NCBI GenBank assembly: GCA_023055425.1
Contig: JALGPY010000002.1
Span: 156,251,345-156,315,344, forward strand
Direction: 5' to 3'
Length of the DNA: 64,000 nt
DNA from: Linanthus parryae
Taxonomy: Eukaryota; Streptophyta; Magnoliopsida; Ericales; Polemoniaceae
Part shown: one piece after another, positions 46,225 to 57,914 of the stretch
Numbering within the stretch: position 1 is the first letter of the stretch
How the letters are laid out: each line of letters opens with the position of its first letter
Notes under the pieces: generated by a model
Seen by the model: the letters and a program-made list of their open reading frames with translations, nothing else
Told to the model about the DNA's origin: nothing
The model's database searches: none
Position numbers and translations under genes: made by a program

Positions 46225-49200
46225 ATTGCATGAGCTCCACCAAGGATAGATCTAAAATATGGTTGAGTGGGGGCTAGGTAAGAGGCTAAAAGATAGTGCC
46301 CGGTATAATATAAGCTAAAACTTTGGGGTTAAATCAGGAAATCTGTGGGGGCTAAACTGAACACTAAGTTAAATAGGGGTAAAATTACACAATTAAAAAT
46401 TTGCGTGGCTTAGCCTATGAGCTCGATAAGCTTCACATTGCATGCTCTTCAAGCCAAGGGCGGAGCTCCAAGAGTGGCACAAGTCCCTTGCGTTTTCAAG
46501 ATCCTCAATAGTGTCATAAGACTACCCACAACCACGTGTTCTTCTCCATCCTGGAACCACATGTTCTTGTCTTTAATTTTTTTAATATTTACAGTACTAC
46601 CACAACATTGAATATTTACTTTTATTATTTTTTATTCCAAACCTCAAATCTTCAATTATAGATAAGTATTAGAGCATAACCCGCGGCTGTGCCACTAAGT
46701 TTAGATATGAGGTGAAGTGGTCCTGCGGGCCTAGACGTTCATAATCAAGTCTTAAATATGTATTTAAAAAAAATGTCTTAAAGATGAATTGCTTTAGATA
46801 AATTTACAATCATCGATCTCATATGAATCTCAGGGCTTGTAGTGGAACACCTATATTCTATGAACAATGAACAGCAAATGACCGTTCGTCTATACTATGT
46901 GCATGTTTGGTCAGTCTATACTATGTGCATGTTTGGTCAACTTTGATTAAAACATGGTTGTTTTTAAACTCGTTTGGTATTTCCGTTGTTTTGCCTGTTT
47001 AAAAACAAAAACATGCTGAAAAAATAACTGTTTAAAAAAACAGTAAATGTGGTATTTTTTTGATTTTTTTTCATACTATTGGTGTTTAAAGACATTTTAA
47101 TTATGATTATATAAAAAAATATCAAATATATGTAGGTATTGTACATAAAAATGATATTCAAGCAAATTGACATTGAAATTTAGTAATGTTGTCAAATGTG
47201 TTTTTGATTTTAAACACTGTTTTTAAACGGATATCAAACAGTTTTTTGATTCTGTTTTTAAACGTGTTTTCTAACACGTTTTTTCCCACCGTTTTCTTGT
47301 TTTTAAATGGATACCAAACAAGCTCTATACAGTAATACAGAAGTATATTTCTCCACAGACTCGCACTTCTAAGAACAATCCTATTCAACAACAGCAAAAT
47401 TGTGGCCCCAGCACACCCAAGCGAGCACGGGGACTCTCCCGCCACTGCCACCGCGCCCTTTGCCTTGGATTAGCGCATTCACCGCGCCCCTTTGTGGAGC
47501 GGCCTAATCCAGGGCTTGGGCCAAGCTCCCCTCACCCCACGACCATGAGTGGTCTAACATATTGATTAGTTTGGCATGGGTGGCCCCCACAGTACATATG
47601 CTAGGGCTCCGACTTTTGATCGTTCTATACCACAGCAATATTTTTCTTTACTCTTCCTGCCGACGTGAGCTAGATACTGATACTTCTTGAATTGTGTCCC
47701 CAGTTCCTTGAGTTTCCTAGCTCCACTACTATTTTCGGCATTCTCTAGCAGTCCTGTGGATGCGGAAATGAAATATACTTTTCCTTTTTGAATCTTTAGA
47801 TGCATGAATCAACGTATTATAAAGTTATATCCGAAGATGCTTGTATTTTATTCTTTTCCTACTCTCATAAAATGTGTAACTTTAGAGCACTGGGCATATT
47901 CTTGAAGATCAAGAAGAAACTTCTCGCACAAGTTTTACAAATGTGAGGATGGCTTCGTCTCACTCAGCATTTCATCTAGCTCAAGGTTTACAATTCGGGT
48001 TTTAACTAGGTTAGATGACCAATTGTCCCAACCCTGTGACTACCCTTATTTCTAACATGGAATAGCATGTTGTATAGTACCTACTCCATAACAATGTTCC
48101 AAAACAAAAAATTGCAATATTGAACATAGCCCCCCCTTGTTCCCAAACAAAATCTGCTGGCATGGTATGTTTTCTGAACTTGACAGATGGGATTAGAAGG
48201 CATCTGGTTTAGTATGATTCAGTGGATTTGATAACTATTTCCAATTTTCTCTCTTTGGCTTTTTAGGCATATTATAAAGTTATTTTAGAACGCATAAGAA
48301 AGAAAATGAACAAGTTATTGGCTGATTAGTAGAACGACAATGGGGTGAAGAGGCGCTAATATATTTTCATTCGTTATGTCAACTAAGAAAGAGTCATCCT
48401 ACATTAATGTAATTTTAGACATAAATGTAATATGTAAACATAATTTTCTGAACATAGTAGAAATAATGAACCCATAAAAAGCATGAGCAACGAATAAAAA
48501 ATTTAAAAAAATAAAGTTATATCCAAATTTCTGTCCTAATTTATGGACGTTTAGAGTTATTGAACAAAGAACACTCACAAAAACCACACATTATGGATAT
48601 ATTAGTATTACTTTATAGCCTTTTTCAGGTGGAGTATGAGTTGTAGGATGCAAACAAATGCATGTGAGTCTTCTGTGAATACAAGTATTTCTCATAAACC
48701 CTATCTTGTTGGATTTGCTTCCTTTCATTTTGCTCCTGCATGTCCCTGTTCTCCATATCTGGCAAAAAAGTACCTTTTTCCTATTCTCAATCTCTTTATC
48801 AGAATAATTTTCTTTTGTTTCTGGGTCACAAGAGGTGGTGCCAAACTCTTGCTGGCCATGCAATCTGGTTCTAAACCCCACCACAGATCTGATTTCCTGA
48901 ATTTTGTGGCTCATATCTTCAAGTCAGCTCCTCAACTTGAGTGCATGACTTTGAATCATTTTATTGGTCCTCAAGTTTTTAGCTAGGTCTCTTAATATTG
49001 GTCCGATTCACCTGAGTGCGATAAAGAATTGGCCCTTATTGCCTATTCGAGGATGTCGGTGTAGACTGTAACTTAATGAACCCTTTAGTTAAAGTATGCT
49101 AAGAGGATTGTAAAGTTCTTTCCGCTTTTAGTCTATTCTAATACTCTTCTTTCTTAATGACAAATGGATCCCGGATCTTGATGTTCCGCTGGCTGAATTT

Positions 49201-49619
49201 AACTTCTTCTCGGGTATTGTGGCCAACGCAAAGGTAAATGAGTGGATTATGACCACGAAAAGCAGTCAGGTTTGAAATAGTAAATACTTTTGCCAGAAAA
49301 ATCGTAGCCATCCAACTTCCACCAACCATTGTCAATGGCGGAGCTACGACTAATAAGTCAAGTTATAACAAATGATAGAATTGATAATATTTTATTTGAG
49401 CCGGGGAAATAGTGTATATTCAAGGGTGCATATGTTAAGAAACTACAAAAATATGGGTAATGGTTAAGTTTTTTACAAGTCAGGGGTGGCAATTGCCCAC
49501 TCCTAGCCCCTTAGTCCATCCGTCCCAGACCACTGTAAAATGATAACCTTATATGACCCTCCACCCAAACGGCCCACTTCTCCACCAAGTCCAGCTATAA
49601 TTTTCTTTGTAATAGAACC
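46225..49619. other. Intergenic DNA without recognised genes
   Basis: AT-rich. It holds a MITE-like segment (46966-47324), a decayed GGCGGAGC-type repeat (about 49333-49520, related to 27341-27537) and a 116-codon ORF at 48636-48986 with no motif I recognise. GC-rich sequence at 47400-47540 is unassigned. No tRNA or other RNA gene was seen. Confidence 0.5.
46966..47324. mobile_element. Probable hAT-like MITE
   Basis: The left actcgtttggtatttccg and the right ttttaaatggataccaaacaagc are inverted repeats of the TTTGGTAT-type. A further copy of the same arm (aaacggatatcaaacag, about 47225) lies inside. The ends resemble those of the 29127-29729 element. A target duplication could not be fixed. 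Confidence 0.5.
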
Positions 49620-49621
49620 CA

Positions 49622-49732
49622 AAAGATGTTCAATCCCGCCCGACTCTTAAGTGGGGTGTTATTTGGGGCCTTGACAATGCAGAGAAATAGAAGCACTTCC
49701 TTTAGAATTGTGCTCACCCGAAACTCCCTACG
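49622..49732 (+). pseudogene. LINE/RNase H-type gene relic, 5' piece (zf-RVT region)
   Basis: WGVIWGLDNAEK followed by stops and NCAHPKLPT resembles the start of the zinc-binding region after a LINE reverse transcriptase. It ends at the CTACG target site of the copia element and resumes at 54814. Confidence 0.55.
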
Positions 49733-50062
49733 TATTAACAGACTTACTCAAACAACCCCAAAGTATCAGAAGCCCACTCAATCTGAAGCCCAAGGAGTAC
49801 AAGATAAAGCCCATCAGAAGGCCCGGTTCATCTACTTATAATTATTGTAAACCCTTAAGGGTATAATTGTCTTTTTTACTGTTTGTTCAAACCCTAGTCT
49901 ATGCCTGCCGTTGGATTTAGGTCGTACTCTTCCTACCGTTAGATCACAGCTATATAAGTTGTGCTATGTATTCTTTCTGCAACTCAATCAATACAGCGTT
50001 TTCATTCTCTTCCGCCTCTCTCTCTTTCGTCTCTCTCAACGAAACCCTAAAGGGTTCGTTCA
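49733..50062 (+). repeat. 5' LTR of the CTACG copia element
   Basis: 330 bp. TATA-like gctatataagttg is near 49951 and the end is gggttcgttca. Both LTRs begin TA instead of TG. Confidence 0.93.
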
Positions 50063-50091
50063 TGGTATCAGATCCCTCCCATGGCTCTTGC

Positions 50092-51110
50092 CAATATATC
50101 TCAGGCCTTACAGCCGATCTATCTCCTCTCTAACATACACATTTGCTCCCCTTTAAACTCGATTCTTCCAATTTTGTCTTATGGAAGTATCAGATTTCAT
50201 CTATTTTTCGCACACACACTCTATATGGTTACTTAGATGGCTCTTTTCCTTGTCCATCTTCAACGATTTTGTCTCCTGAAGGCTCACCGATTGTTAATCC
50301 GGCGTTTACGGCTTGGCAGCTTCAAGATCAGGCCGTGTTAACTATCCTCAATGCTACATTGTCCCAAGAAGCACTTAATCTTGTGATTGGTTCGCAAACC
50401 TCTCGCGAGGCCTGACTTGTTCTTGAGCGGCGCTATGCTTCCCTGACAAGATCTAATGTTATTACCCTCAAATCGGAGTTTCATACTCTGGGAAAGGGTT
50501 CTGATACGGTGGATCAGTACATGCAAAAGCTCAAGACCATCTGAGACAAACTTGGTTTTGCCGGAGTTTATACCGCCGACGAGGATCTTCTTTTATATGC
50601 TCTTAATAGCCTTCCGCCGGAGTACAACTATTTTAGATCCTCTCCGCGTGTTCACTCGACCCCGATCCCCTTTGAAGAACTTCATGTCCTCTTGAAGGCT
50701 GAAGATCGGATGCATGCTTCTCAAGCTCCTATTTCCGATCTCCCTCATCCTACCGCCTTCTACCTCCAGCGTGGTGGCAATCGAAACCCTACCGGCCAGC
50801 GAGGTGGCAGACGCTTCGGTCACCGAGGTGGTGGCGGTGCCCGATCGGATTATCGAGGGGGTTGTTCGCCTTCGGGCACGGTTCCGGATCCAACTCTAAC
50901 TATGGATCTGGATCTAGACTCGGGTCGGGTTATGGAAATGGTTTCGGATCTGGAGGTGGATCGGGTTATGGTTCGGGTCGCGGTTCAGGTCGCGGTTCGG
51001 GTCGGTCCAATAACCGGAGCAGAGGAGGTTCGGGTCGATACAGTTCGGGTCCTATCACCTGCCAGATTTGCGGGTATGACTATCACTCTGCAATCGACTG
51101 TTATCATCGA
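50092..51110 (+). pseudogene. Copia gag with Gly/Arg-rich nucleocapsid
   Basis: LPFKLDSSNFVLWKYQIS and AFTAWQLQDQAVLTILNATL are gag capsid blocks, followed by TVDQYMQKLKTI. There are stops near 50413 and 50542 and a frame change near the ATG. A long GSGYGSGRGSGRGSG-type stretch (about 50862-51050) precedes the zinc knuckle CQICGYDYHSAIDC. The Gly/Arg stretch is typical of RNA-binding nucleocapsid regions. Confidence 0.85.
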
Positions 51111-51179
51111 ATGGATTATGCATATCAGGGAAAGCATCCGCCCGAACACCTCTCTGCAATGGCTGCTTCTACTTCTTCA

Positions 51180-51692
51180 CTGTCTCAGCCACCCACCTCT
51201 GATCTCTGGCTCACGGACACCGGCGCGTCCAACCATATGACAGCAGACTTCCACAATCTCTCTCTTACAGAACCCTACAAAGGCACTGATTCAGTCACCG
51301 TCGGTAACGGTTCCTCTCTCCCCATCCATCATTCTGGTACTGCCTTTATCTCAACTTCAAATTGTTCTTAAACTTTGTCTGATACACTACATGTTCCTAG
51401 TCTTTCTGTCAACTTGCTTTCTGTGCATAAATTCTGTTCTGATCATAACGCCAGATTTATATTTGATAGATATTAGTCTACGGGTCAAATCCTTTTTCAG
51501 GGACCCAGTAAAAATGGCCTCTATCCTCTATCTTCTGAGTCTTCTTCGTGCAGTCCACAAGCTTTTTTAGGTCAACGAGTTAAACACATTTGTGGCACTC
51601 CAGACTGGGACATCCTTCAGACTCTGTGTTTATTTAAATGTGTTAAATATCTTTCTTCTTCTATTAAATTATTTGTAAATCATATTGATAAT
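51180..51692 (+). pseudogene. Copia protease and pre-integrase
   Basis: LWLTDTGASNHMTADFHNLS holds an intact DTGA active site. VGNGSSLPIHHSG follows, then a TAA at about 51369 and the degraded LLSVHKFC and pre-integrase region. Confidence 0.88.
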
Positions 51693-52304
51693 TTGTGTGA
51701 ATCCTGTTTGACTGGTAAGATGACAATATTGCCTTATAATTTGTCTAAGTCTCATGTTACTGCACATCTTCATCTTCTTCATAGTGACGTATGGGGACCT
51801 GCTTCAACAATTTCTTATGATGGTTTTAAATGCTATGTCCTATTTATTCATGATCTGTCTAGGTTTACATGGCTATTTCCATTAAAATTAAAATCTGAAG
51901 TTTCAACTACTTTTGCAACCTTCAAATTATTTATTGAAAAATTACTTGGTTACTCTATTAAAATCTTAAGATCAGATGGTGGTGGTGAATTTATTGCTTA
52001 CACCTTTCAAAAATTTCTACAAGAATATGGTATTCAGCATAAAAAATCTTGTCCTTACACACCCCAACAAAATGGGGTGGCTGAAAGAAAACTTCGTCAT
52101 ATTATTGAGACTGCTATTACTTTGTTACATACAGCTTCTCTTCCTAAACAGTTTTGGTATCATGCTGTTGCTACAGAAGTTTATTTAATTAATCGTATGC
52201 CAAGTCCTAATACTAATAACAAATCTCCTTACGAAATTTTATTTAAAACTAATCCAGATTATAATCAATTAAAGTGTTTGGCTGTTGTTGCCATCCTAGG
52301 CTAA
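51693..52304 (+). pseudogene. Copia integrase
   Basis: CESCLTGKM, LHSDVWGPA (Asp), ILRSDGGGEFI (Asp) and QQNGVAERKLRHI (Glu) give the complete DDE set. The frame then runs to KCLAVVAILG, where a frameshift separates it from the following LGYASGYKGYFCYD segment at 52274-52543. Confidence 0.93.
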
Positions 52305-53270
52305 CTAATTACAATAACTCTAAACTTGATCCAAAAACAAAGAAATGCACTTTCTTGGGATATGCCTCTGGTTATAAGGGTTACTTTTGTTATGATGCTC
52401 AATTTCAAAAGTTCTATATCATTATCTTTGATGAATTTAATTTCCCCTTTGCTTCTACTACTGTAAACTCTTCACCACTCTCACATAATGATGTTTCTGT
52501 TTCAGGTCCTGAATCCATCCCTGTCCCTTCGGCACAAACCTAGGTTCCACCTGGGTCCTTTTCTGGTTTTATACCAGATACACCTATATCTGAGGGAAAT
52601 GATCCTATGCATCCAGCTGCAGTAAGGAGAGCTGATGTTCCCAGTCCACGTGGCACCCCTACAACAGATACTACACTTCACCATTCAAATACTACACCTT
52701 TGCCACTGGGTCTGGTGCACAGTCATCCTCACTTAGCTCTAGATTGGCAAATACAGGTGACCCCGTGGTGATTCACCCCCTCCCCCTCCTGTCACAAATT
52801 CAACGCATCCAATGCAAACTCGCAGCAAATCTGGTATAAGTAAAAGGAAGTTGGTGTATTATGCTTCTCCTACCTCTCCTCTTGGTTTTTCTACTACTGC
52901 TTCTCCTGCTGGTTTTTCTGCTATTTCACAAACACACACAACACATACTTATCCTACTTGTTATACAGAGGCTGTCAAATTTCCTCAGTGGCGTCAAGCC
53001 ATGGCTACTGAGGTTGACAGCCTCTCACAGCAACACATGTGGAATTTGGTGCCACCACCTTTAAAGGCAAACATTATAGGAAATAAATGGGTCTTTCGTA
53101 CCAAATTTAACCCAGATGGCACAATTTCTCGCTATAAAGCTCGTTTATTTGCCAAGGGATTTCACAAAACCCCTGGCTTAGACTATGACAAAACTTTTAG
53201 TCCCGTCGTTAAACATGCTACTGTTCGTGCATTTTGGCATTAGCCGCAACTTTTAACTGGCCTCTTCAAC
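52274..53270 (+). pseudogene. Copia integrase tail and reverse transcriptase N-terminal half
   Basis: The frame to 52543 holds LGYASGYKGYFCYD. The frame from 52812 has FPQWRQAMATEVDSL, NKWVFRTKFNPDGT, ARLFAKGFHKTPGLDY and [14 protein letters not shown], the first RT blocks. A frameshift at about 53240 ends it. Confidence 0.88.
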
Positions 53271-54463
53271 AGTTGGACGTTAAAAATGCATTTCTACATG
53301 GATACTTGCGTGAAACTGTGTATATGAAACAACCTACTGGGTTAATCAATTCAAAATTTCCTAAACATGTTTGCCTACTTCACAAGTCCATATATGGACT
53401 CAAATAGGCCCCACGGGCCTGGTTTGAGCGTTTCACTTCTTATTTATCTTCTCTAGGCTTTGTTGCATCATTTGCAGACTGCTCGTTATTTATTTGTCAT
53501 CATAACAATCGGTTAACTTTGTCACTTCTATACGTCGATGGTATTAATGTGACTGGCAATGACTTACTTTACGTTTCTGAATTGTTACAAAAACTGGGTA
53601 CAGAGTTTCAAATGACAAATCTGGGTCCTCTAACATATTTTTTGGGCCTTCAATTCACTCGCTCCTCTTTTGGCATTTCAATTACACAAGAAAAATACAT
53701 TTCTGACTTGCTACAACCTTTTAATATGTCTCATTGCAAACCTAGCTCTACTCCTCTTGCTGGTGGTATTAAATACCATGTACATCAAGACATTTCTCTT
53801 CCCGATCCAACTGTCTATAGACAGTTATTGGGTGCTTTACAATATTTAACATTTACACGACCTGACATTGCCTTTGCCGTAAATCATCTTTGTCAACTTA
53901 TGCATGCCCCAACCGACACTCATCTTAGCGGTGCCAAACGAGTATTACGATATCTTCAGGGCACAAAAACATTTGGACTTTTTTATAAAAAAGGCCATTT
54001 ACCACTTCAAATATTTTCTGATGCTAATTGGGCCGGTGACCCATCAGATCGTAGAAGTACGACTGGGCTTGTAGTCTTTTTGGGCCCAAACCCAGTCCAC
54101 TGGACTGCCAAAAAGCAATCCACTGTCTCAAGGTCATCAACCGAAGCCGAATATCGTGCTTTAGCCACGGCTGCAGCTGACGTGTCTTGGTTTCGTCAAA
54201 TTTTTCATGATCTTCATATTTATTTACCATATCCACCTTTATTACATACCGACAATATTTATGCAATTGCTTTAACTATCAATCCTATTTTTCACGCACG
54301 TACAAAACATATCGAAATAGACTATCATTACGTGCGTGAACAGGCTATTCTCAAACATCTAACTGTTTCTTATCTTTCTAGTGCAGATCAAATCGCGGAC
54401 GTCTTCACCAAGTCTCTTCATGCAGCTCAATTTCAATCCTTTCGAGATAAATTGATGGTTTAA
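53271..54463 (+). pseudogene. Copia RT catalytic half and RNase H
   Basis: [13 protein letters not shown], then YGLK with a TAG at about 53405 and YVDGINVTG at 53528, where the second catalytic Asp of YVDD is Gly. A continuous frame to 54463 carries LGLQFTR, FTRPDIAFAV, FSDANWAGDPSDRRSTTG, SSTEAEYRALA, HTDNIYAIAL and RTKHIEIDYHYVREQ of RNase H. The RNase H frame is intact to the stop, the best-preserved coding segment of this element. Confidence 0.92.
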
Positions 54464-54488
54464 CATCCACCAACAGTTTAAGGGGCCG

Positions 54489-54813
54489 TATTAACAGACT
54501 TACTCAAACAAGCCCAAAGTATCAGAAGCCCACTCAATCTGAAGCCCATGGAGTACAAGATAAAGCCCATCAGAAGGCCCGGTTCATCTACTTATAATTA
54601 TTGTAAACCCTTAAGGGTATAATTGTCTTTTTACTATTTACGAACCCTAATCTATTCCTGCCATTGGATTTAGGTCGTACTCTTCCTACTGTTAGATCAC
54701 AGCTATATAAGTTGTGCTATGTATTCTTTCTGCAACTCAATAAATACAAGGTTTTCATTCTCTTCCGCCTCTCTCTTTCATCTTTCTCAACGAAACCCTA
54801 AAGGGTTAGTTCA
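54489..54813 (+). repeat. 3' LTR of the CTACG copia element
   Basis: 325 bp after the purine tract ttaaggggccg. It closely matches 49733-50062 with scattered substitutions and short deletions. It ends gggttagttca before CTACG. Confidence 0.93.
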
Positions 54814-55627
54814 CTACGGTGCAACTTCTCAACCAAAGGTTCAGATGTGGTCGGACCAGTGCCCTCTCTGCGAGCAGAACTCTGAATCGAAGAATCATCT
54901 TTTCTTTCGTTGTTAGATGACGAGGACCCTTTGGAGCGGGTGCGATTTCAAACCTCATCCTGATAAGGACTTAGTTGACAACATTTGGGACATTATCAAT
55001 GCGGGAGATCGCCCTGGAGTCCACAATCTTTAGGCGATTTGGAGGTCTAGATGTGATAAATTTTCCAGGAACGATGACTTCAACCTTGAGGCCATTAAGT
55101 GCAGCATGGAAAATAAAACACTCCTTTTGAATGAAGTCTCTGACAAGAAGTGTGATAATGGTCCTAGTGTTCATGACCAACCCACAAATTCTATCATCAA
55201 AGACAGCCCAGGAGCTCAAGACCAAAATACTTCTGCTATCTATGTTGATGGGGCCTGGAATAACCGATCGTGCAGGGCCAATGTTGGCTTGCATACTGTT
55301 GGGGCCGATGGTTTCCATTGAATTATTGGGAAAGGGATCATGGCTCTAGTGCCCTTCAAGTGGAATTATTGGCTTTGGAACAGGGAGTTATATTGCTTTG
55401 CATCACAATATTAATTATATTAACATAAATACTGATAGGTCAGTCTCCTTCTTGCTTTTCCAGGAGATGAGTAGTCCGATTTTTCAAGATGCTTCAGTCG
55501 TTAGTAGAATCAAGGAGGCTACGGACCGTCCCGGCTTCTATTCCTTAACTAAGGTGCCGTTTACTATGGTTGTTAAAGCCTACAATGCAGCTAAAAAGGC
55601 TTTGTATGACAATCATCCTATGTAGTT
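54814..55627 (+). pseudogene. LINE/RNase H-type gene relic, 3' piece
   Basis: Sequence right after the target duplication reads QLLNQRF, then, after a frameshift, SDQCPLCEQNSESKNHLFF. This is the C-x2-C...H zinc-binding box (zf-RVT) that follows plant LINE reverse transcriptases. Farther on, SAIYVDGAWNNRSCRANVGL is the start of an RNase H-like domain and FSLTKVPFTMVVKAYNAAKK-type sequence its tail. Many stops. Sequence from 55628 to about 55740 may be the LINE 3' UTR. Confidence 0.65.
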
Positions 55628-56219
55628 GTCCCTTGTTGTAGCTCGGTTAGGTCTTTTTTCGGATTGTTGCTTTACTGAATCTTTTTCTTGTTTTTATGTG
55701 ACGATGATGTCGTTTAAAAGAAAATACTATTCTTTATCAAGTTATATGTTATATTTGGTTTATAATTTCTTTGGTTAAGTTATGTGAGTACCAAAACGAA
55801 ATAAGAAATTTTCAAACTTTACGTAATGGTGTAGGCACAAAATGATTATGAAATTATGGAAATGTTATACACTCAAATCAGCAAGTTAAAGTGGTCAAAC
55901 ATGACTGCTAATTTTGGGTTAGACGGATAGAGTATATTAAACCAAATATGATATGTGTCCCAAAATGAGTGCCTTCATGAGTTTTTAATCATTTTGAGGA
56001 GATAATTCTGAAAAAAGAATCATTTTGAGGAGATTATTCAAGTTACAAATGAAGACCGAAACTTGTTCTTTTCATACAGTTGCAAATTTAATATTAGAAA
56101 CATGAAAAGATTAACAAGATTAGTAGTCATTTTCCGAGTCGATTCAAAACCACAAAGTAGTTGAGAAGTTTATTTTTGAGTAGTTTTCATAGTCAATTTA
56201 AAATAACCCGTTAGGATAA
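55628..56219. other. AT-rich intergenic DNA
   Basis: No gene recognised. The word gacggatagagtat near 55924 is reminiscent of a mariner-type MITE end, but no partner was found. Confidence 0.45.
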
Positions 56220-56401
56220 GTATTCATTGGGGCTTGCCTTACCACTGTGGCATGCCTGCGTGGTGGGGCGCGCCATTCACCTTCTGACAAACATGCAAAA
56301 TTTGGTGGGTTCCATCTGACTAATGCATGTTTGTCAGAAGGTGAATGGCGTGTCCCACCACGCAGGCATGTCACAGTGGTGGGGCAAGCCCCAATGAATA
56401 C
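56220..56401. repeat. Near-perfect hairpin, 78-nt arms, 26-nt loop
   Basis: The left arm 56220-56297 and right arm 56324-56401 are reverse complements with five mismatches, all transitions. The ends are gtattcattggggc and gccccaatgaatac. It may be a very short foldback MITE. As RNA it would give a long stem of the type that Dicer-like enzymes cut. It abuts a smaller inverted repeat (56396-56440) at the edge of the copia relic. Confidence 0.85.
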
Positions 56402-57580
56402 TTTCTCTTTTGAAAGAGTATTTCAAAAGAGAGAAAAAGTATTCAGTGAATTCTAGAGAGAGAAGGAACATACAGTGAATGATAAATTTGATTAAATGAA
56501 GGGTATCAAAGGCTCCTAAATGACAATAATGGTTAGATTTAATATAACGGTCAAATGAAACGGCATTATAGCTATGGGGTTACCCCAATAAGCTAGGCTA
56601 AATTCGATTGGGTTTAAGACATGATTTGGGCTTGCATATTAGAGTGTAAAGATAGCTTGGGTCTGGTCTTGTGAGACCTCGTGTTGGTATTGGGCCGCAA
56701 CCCATTTTATCTATAAGATACAGTTCTTCGATTAAGCCCATGTCAAGTCATCGTGGCTGAGAATTAACCATGAGTGTGTGCTTCAATTTCTTTAAATTTG
56801 GAGCAATGCACGTGAAGATATCAGCTACAGAGCTACTTGCTTTACATTTGAAATAAATTTAACAATATGTTCCTTTGGCAAAACGTTTTCAAAAACATAG
56901 TGACAGTCTAATTCTATAACTTGTTGTGGGCATGCAAAATTGGATTGGATATAGAATTTACACGAGTTTGCATTGGATCGCCCATGTGCTGATGCGGGGA
57001 ACGCATCGTTCAGTTTGCTGCAGTTGCGTCACCAGGGCTGGAAAGTTGCTGTGCTACTGGAGATGGTGCAACCAAATCAGAAGCAGCAACATGTCAACAA
57101 CATAGGTAGGAGAAGGAACAATTGGACTTTTTGTAAAACAGATAGAAAAAATCAAATAAAATGTCTATACAAACATTATAATTTTGAATAGTTTTGTCAA
57201 AGCATAAGTAGCATTTATATCCATCAGCATATCCTAGGAACAATCAAGTTTAGATTTTTTTGTAAGGTTCTAAATAGGGAAAACATGCATAAGCAAAGAC
57301 TTTTCATTGATTATAGTCTTTTTTCTTTTTTTTTTTGCTAAAACATTGATTATAGTCATGTCTTGAATGAAATAACAGTCCATATAGTAATTTGTGTGCT
57401 GTGTTTTGACTTGGCAATCTCATTATAAGGGTGATTGGATCAGTTTAAAACGGGAGGTAGATGAAAGTCAATAATGAGAGTTTCCAGTCAAATCTCTCAA
57501 AATAAAAGATAAAAAAATCCGGAATCTCAGAATTTTCGCTAGAATTCCAGATGTTTATATGAAATTCTAGGTTGGTGTTT

Positions 57581-57600
57581 GGGGGGGGGGGGGGGGGGGG
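57581..57600. repeat. Homopolymer of 20 G
   Basis: Twenty consecutive G residues. Length is prone to slippage and to sequencing error. Confidence 0.9.
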
Positions 57601-57914
57601 ATTCGTGCCCTTTTTTTTGGATTTCTCCTCCGCCACCAGATCTGAAAATAGTGGTAGGATAACCAATAGGTTTCTCTATAAGCAATTTGGATCTAGGAAA
57701 AAAAATGACACCTCAAACTAAAGATGTAAAGAAAACAATCAAGTATAACGAGATAAATCATTAATAAACAGAACATAATATCGATATCCATGATAAGATT
57801 TCTAGGGTGCATGTCGTTAAACATCAGAGTGCACAAATAAAGAGGAGTTTTGACAAGATTTTTAGACAATTTTCAAGATAATAGTCATTACCCGCCAAAT
57901 AAGATTCACGACAT

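Larger units (their letters stand above)
49733..54813 (+). mobile_element. Complete Ty1/copia element with CTACG target duplication
   Basis: LTRs at 49733-50062 and 54489-54813 start TATTAACAG and end TTCA. The primer site TGGTATCAGATCC is at 50063-50075 (one change from the usual AGAGCC). CTACG is present at 49728-49732 and 54814-54818. gag, protease, integrase, RT and RNase H are in order but broken by several stops and frameshifts. It interrupts a LINE-type relic. Confidence 0.95.

Noticed and set aside
48636..48986. 116-codon plus-strand ORF
   Set aside because: No recognisable domain, start context or neighbouring exon; the overlapping opposite-strand ORF is as long.
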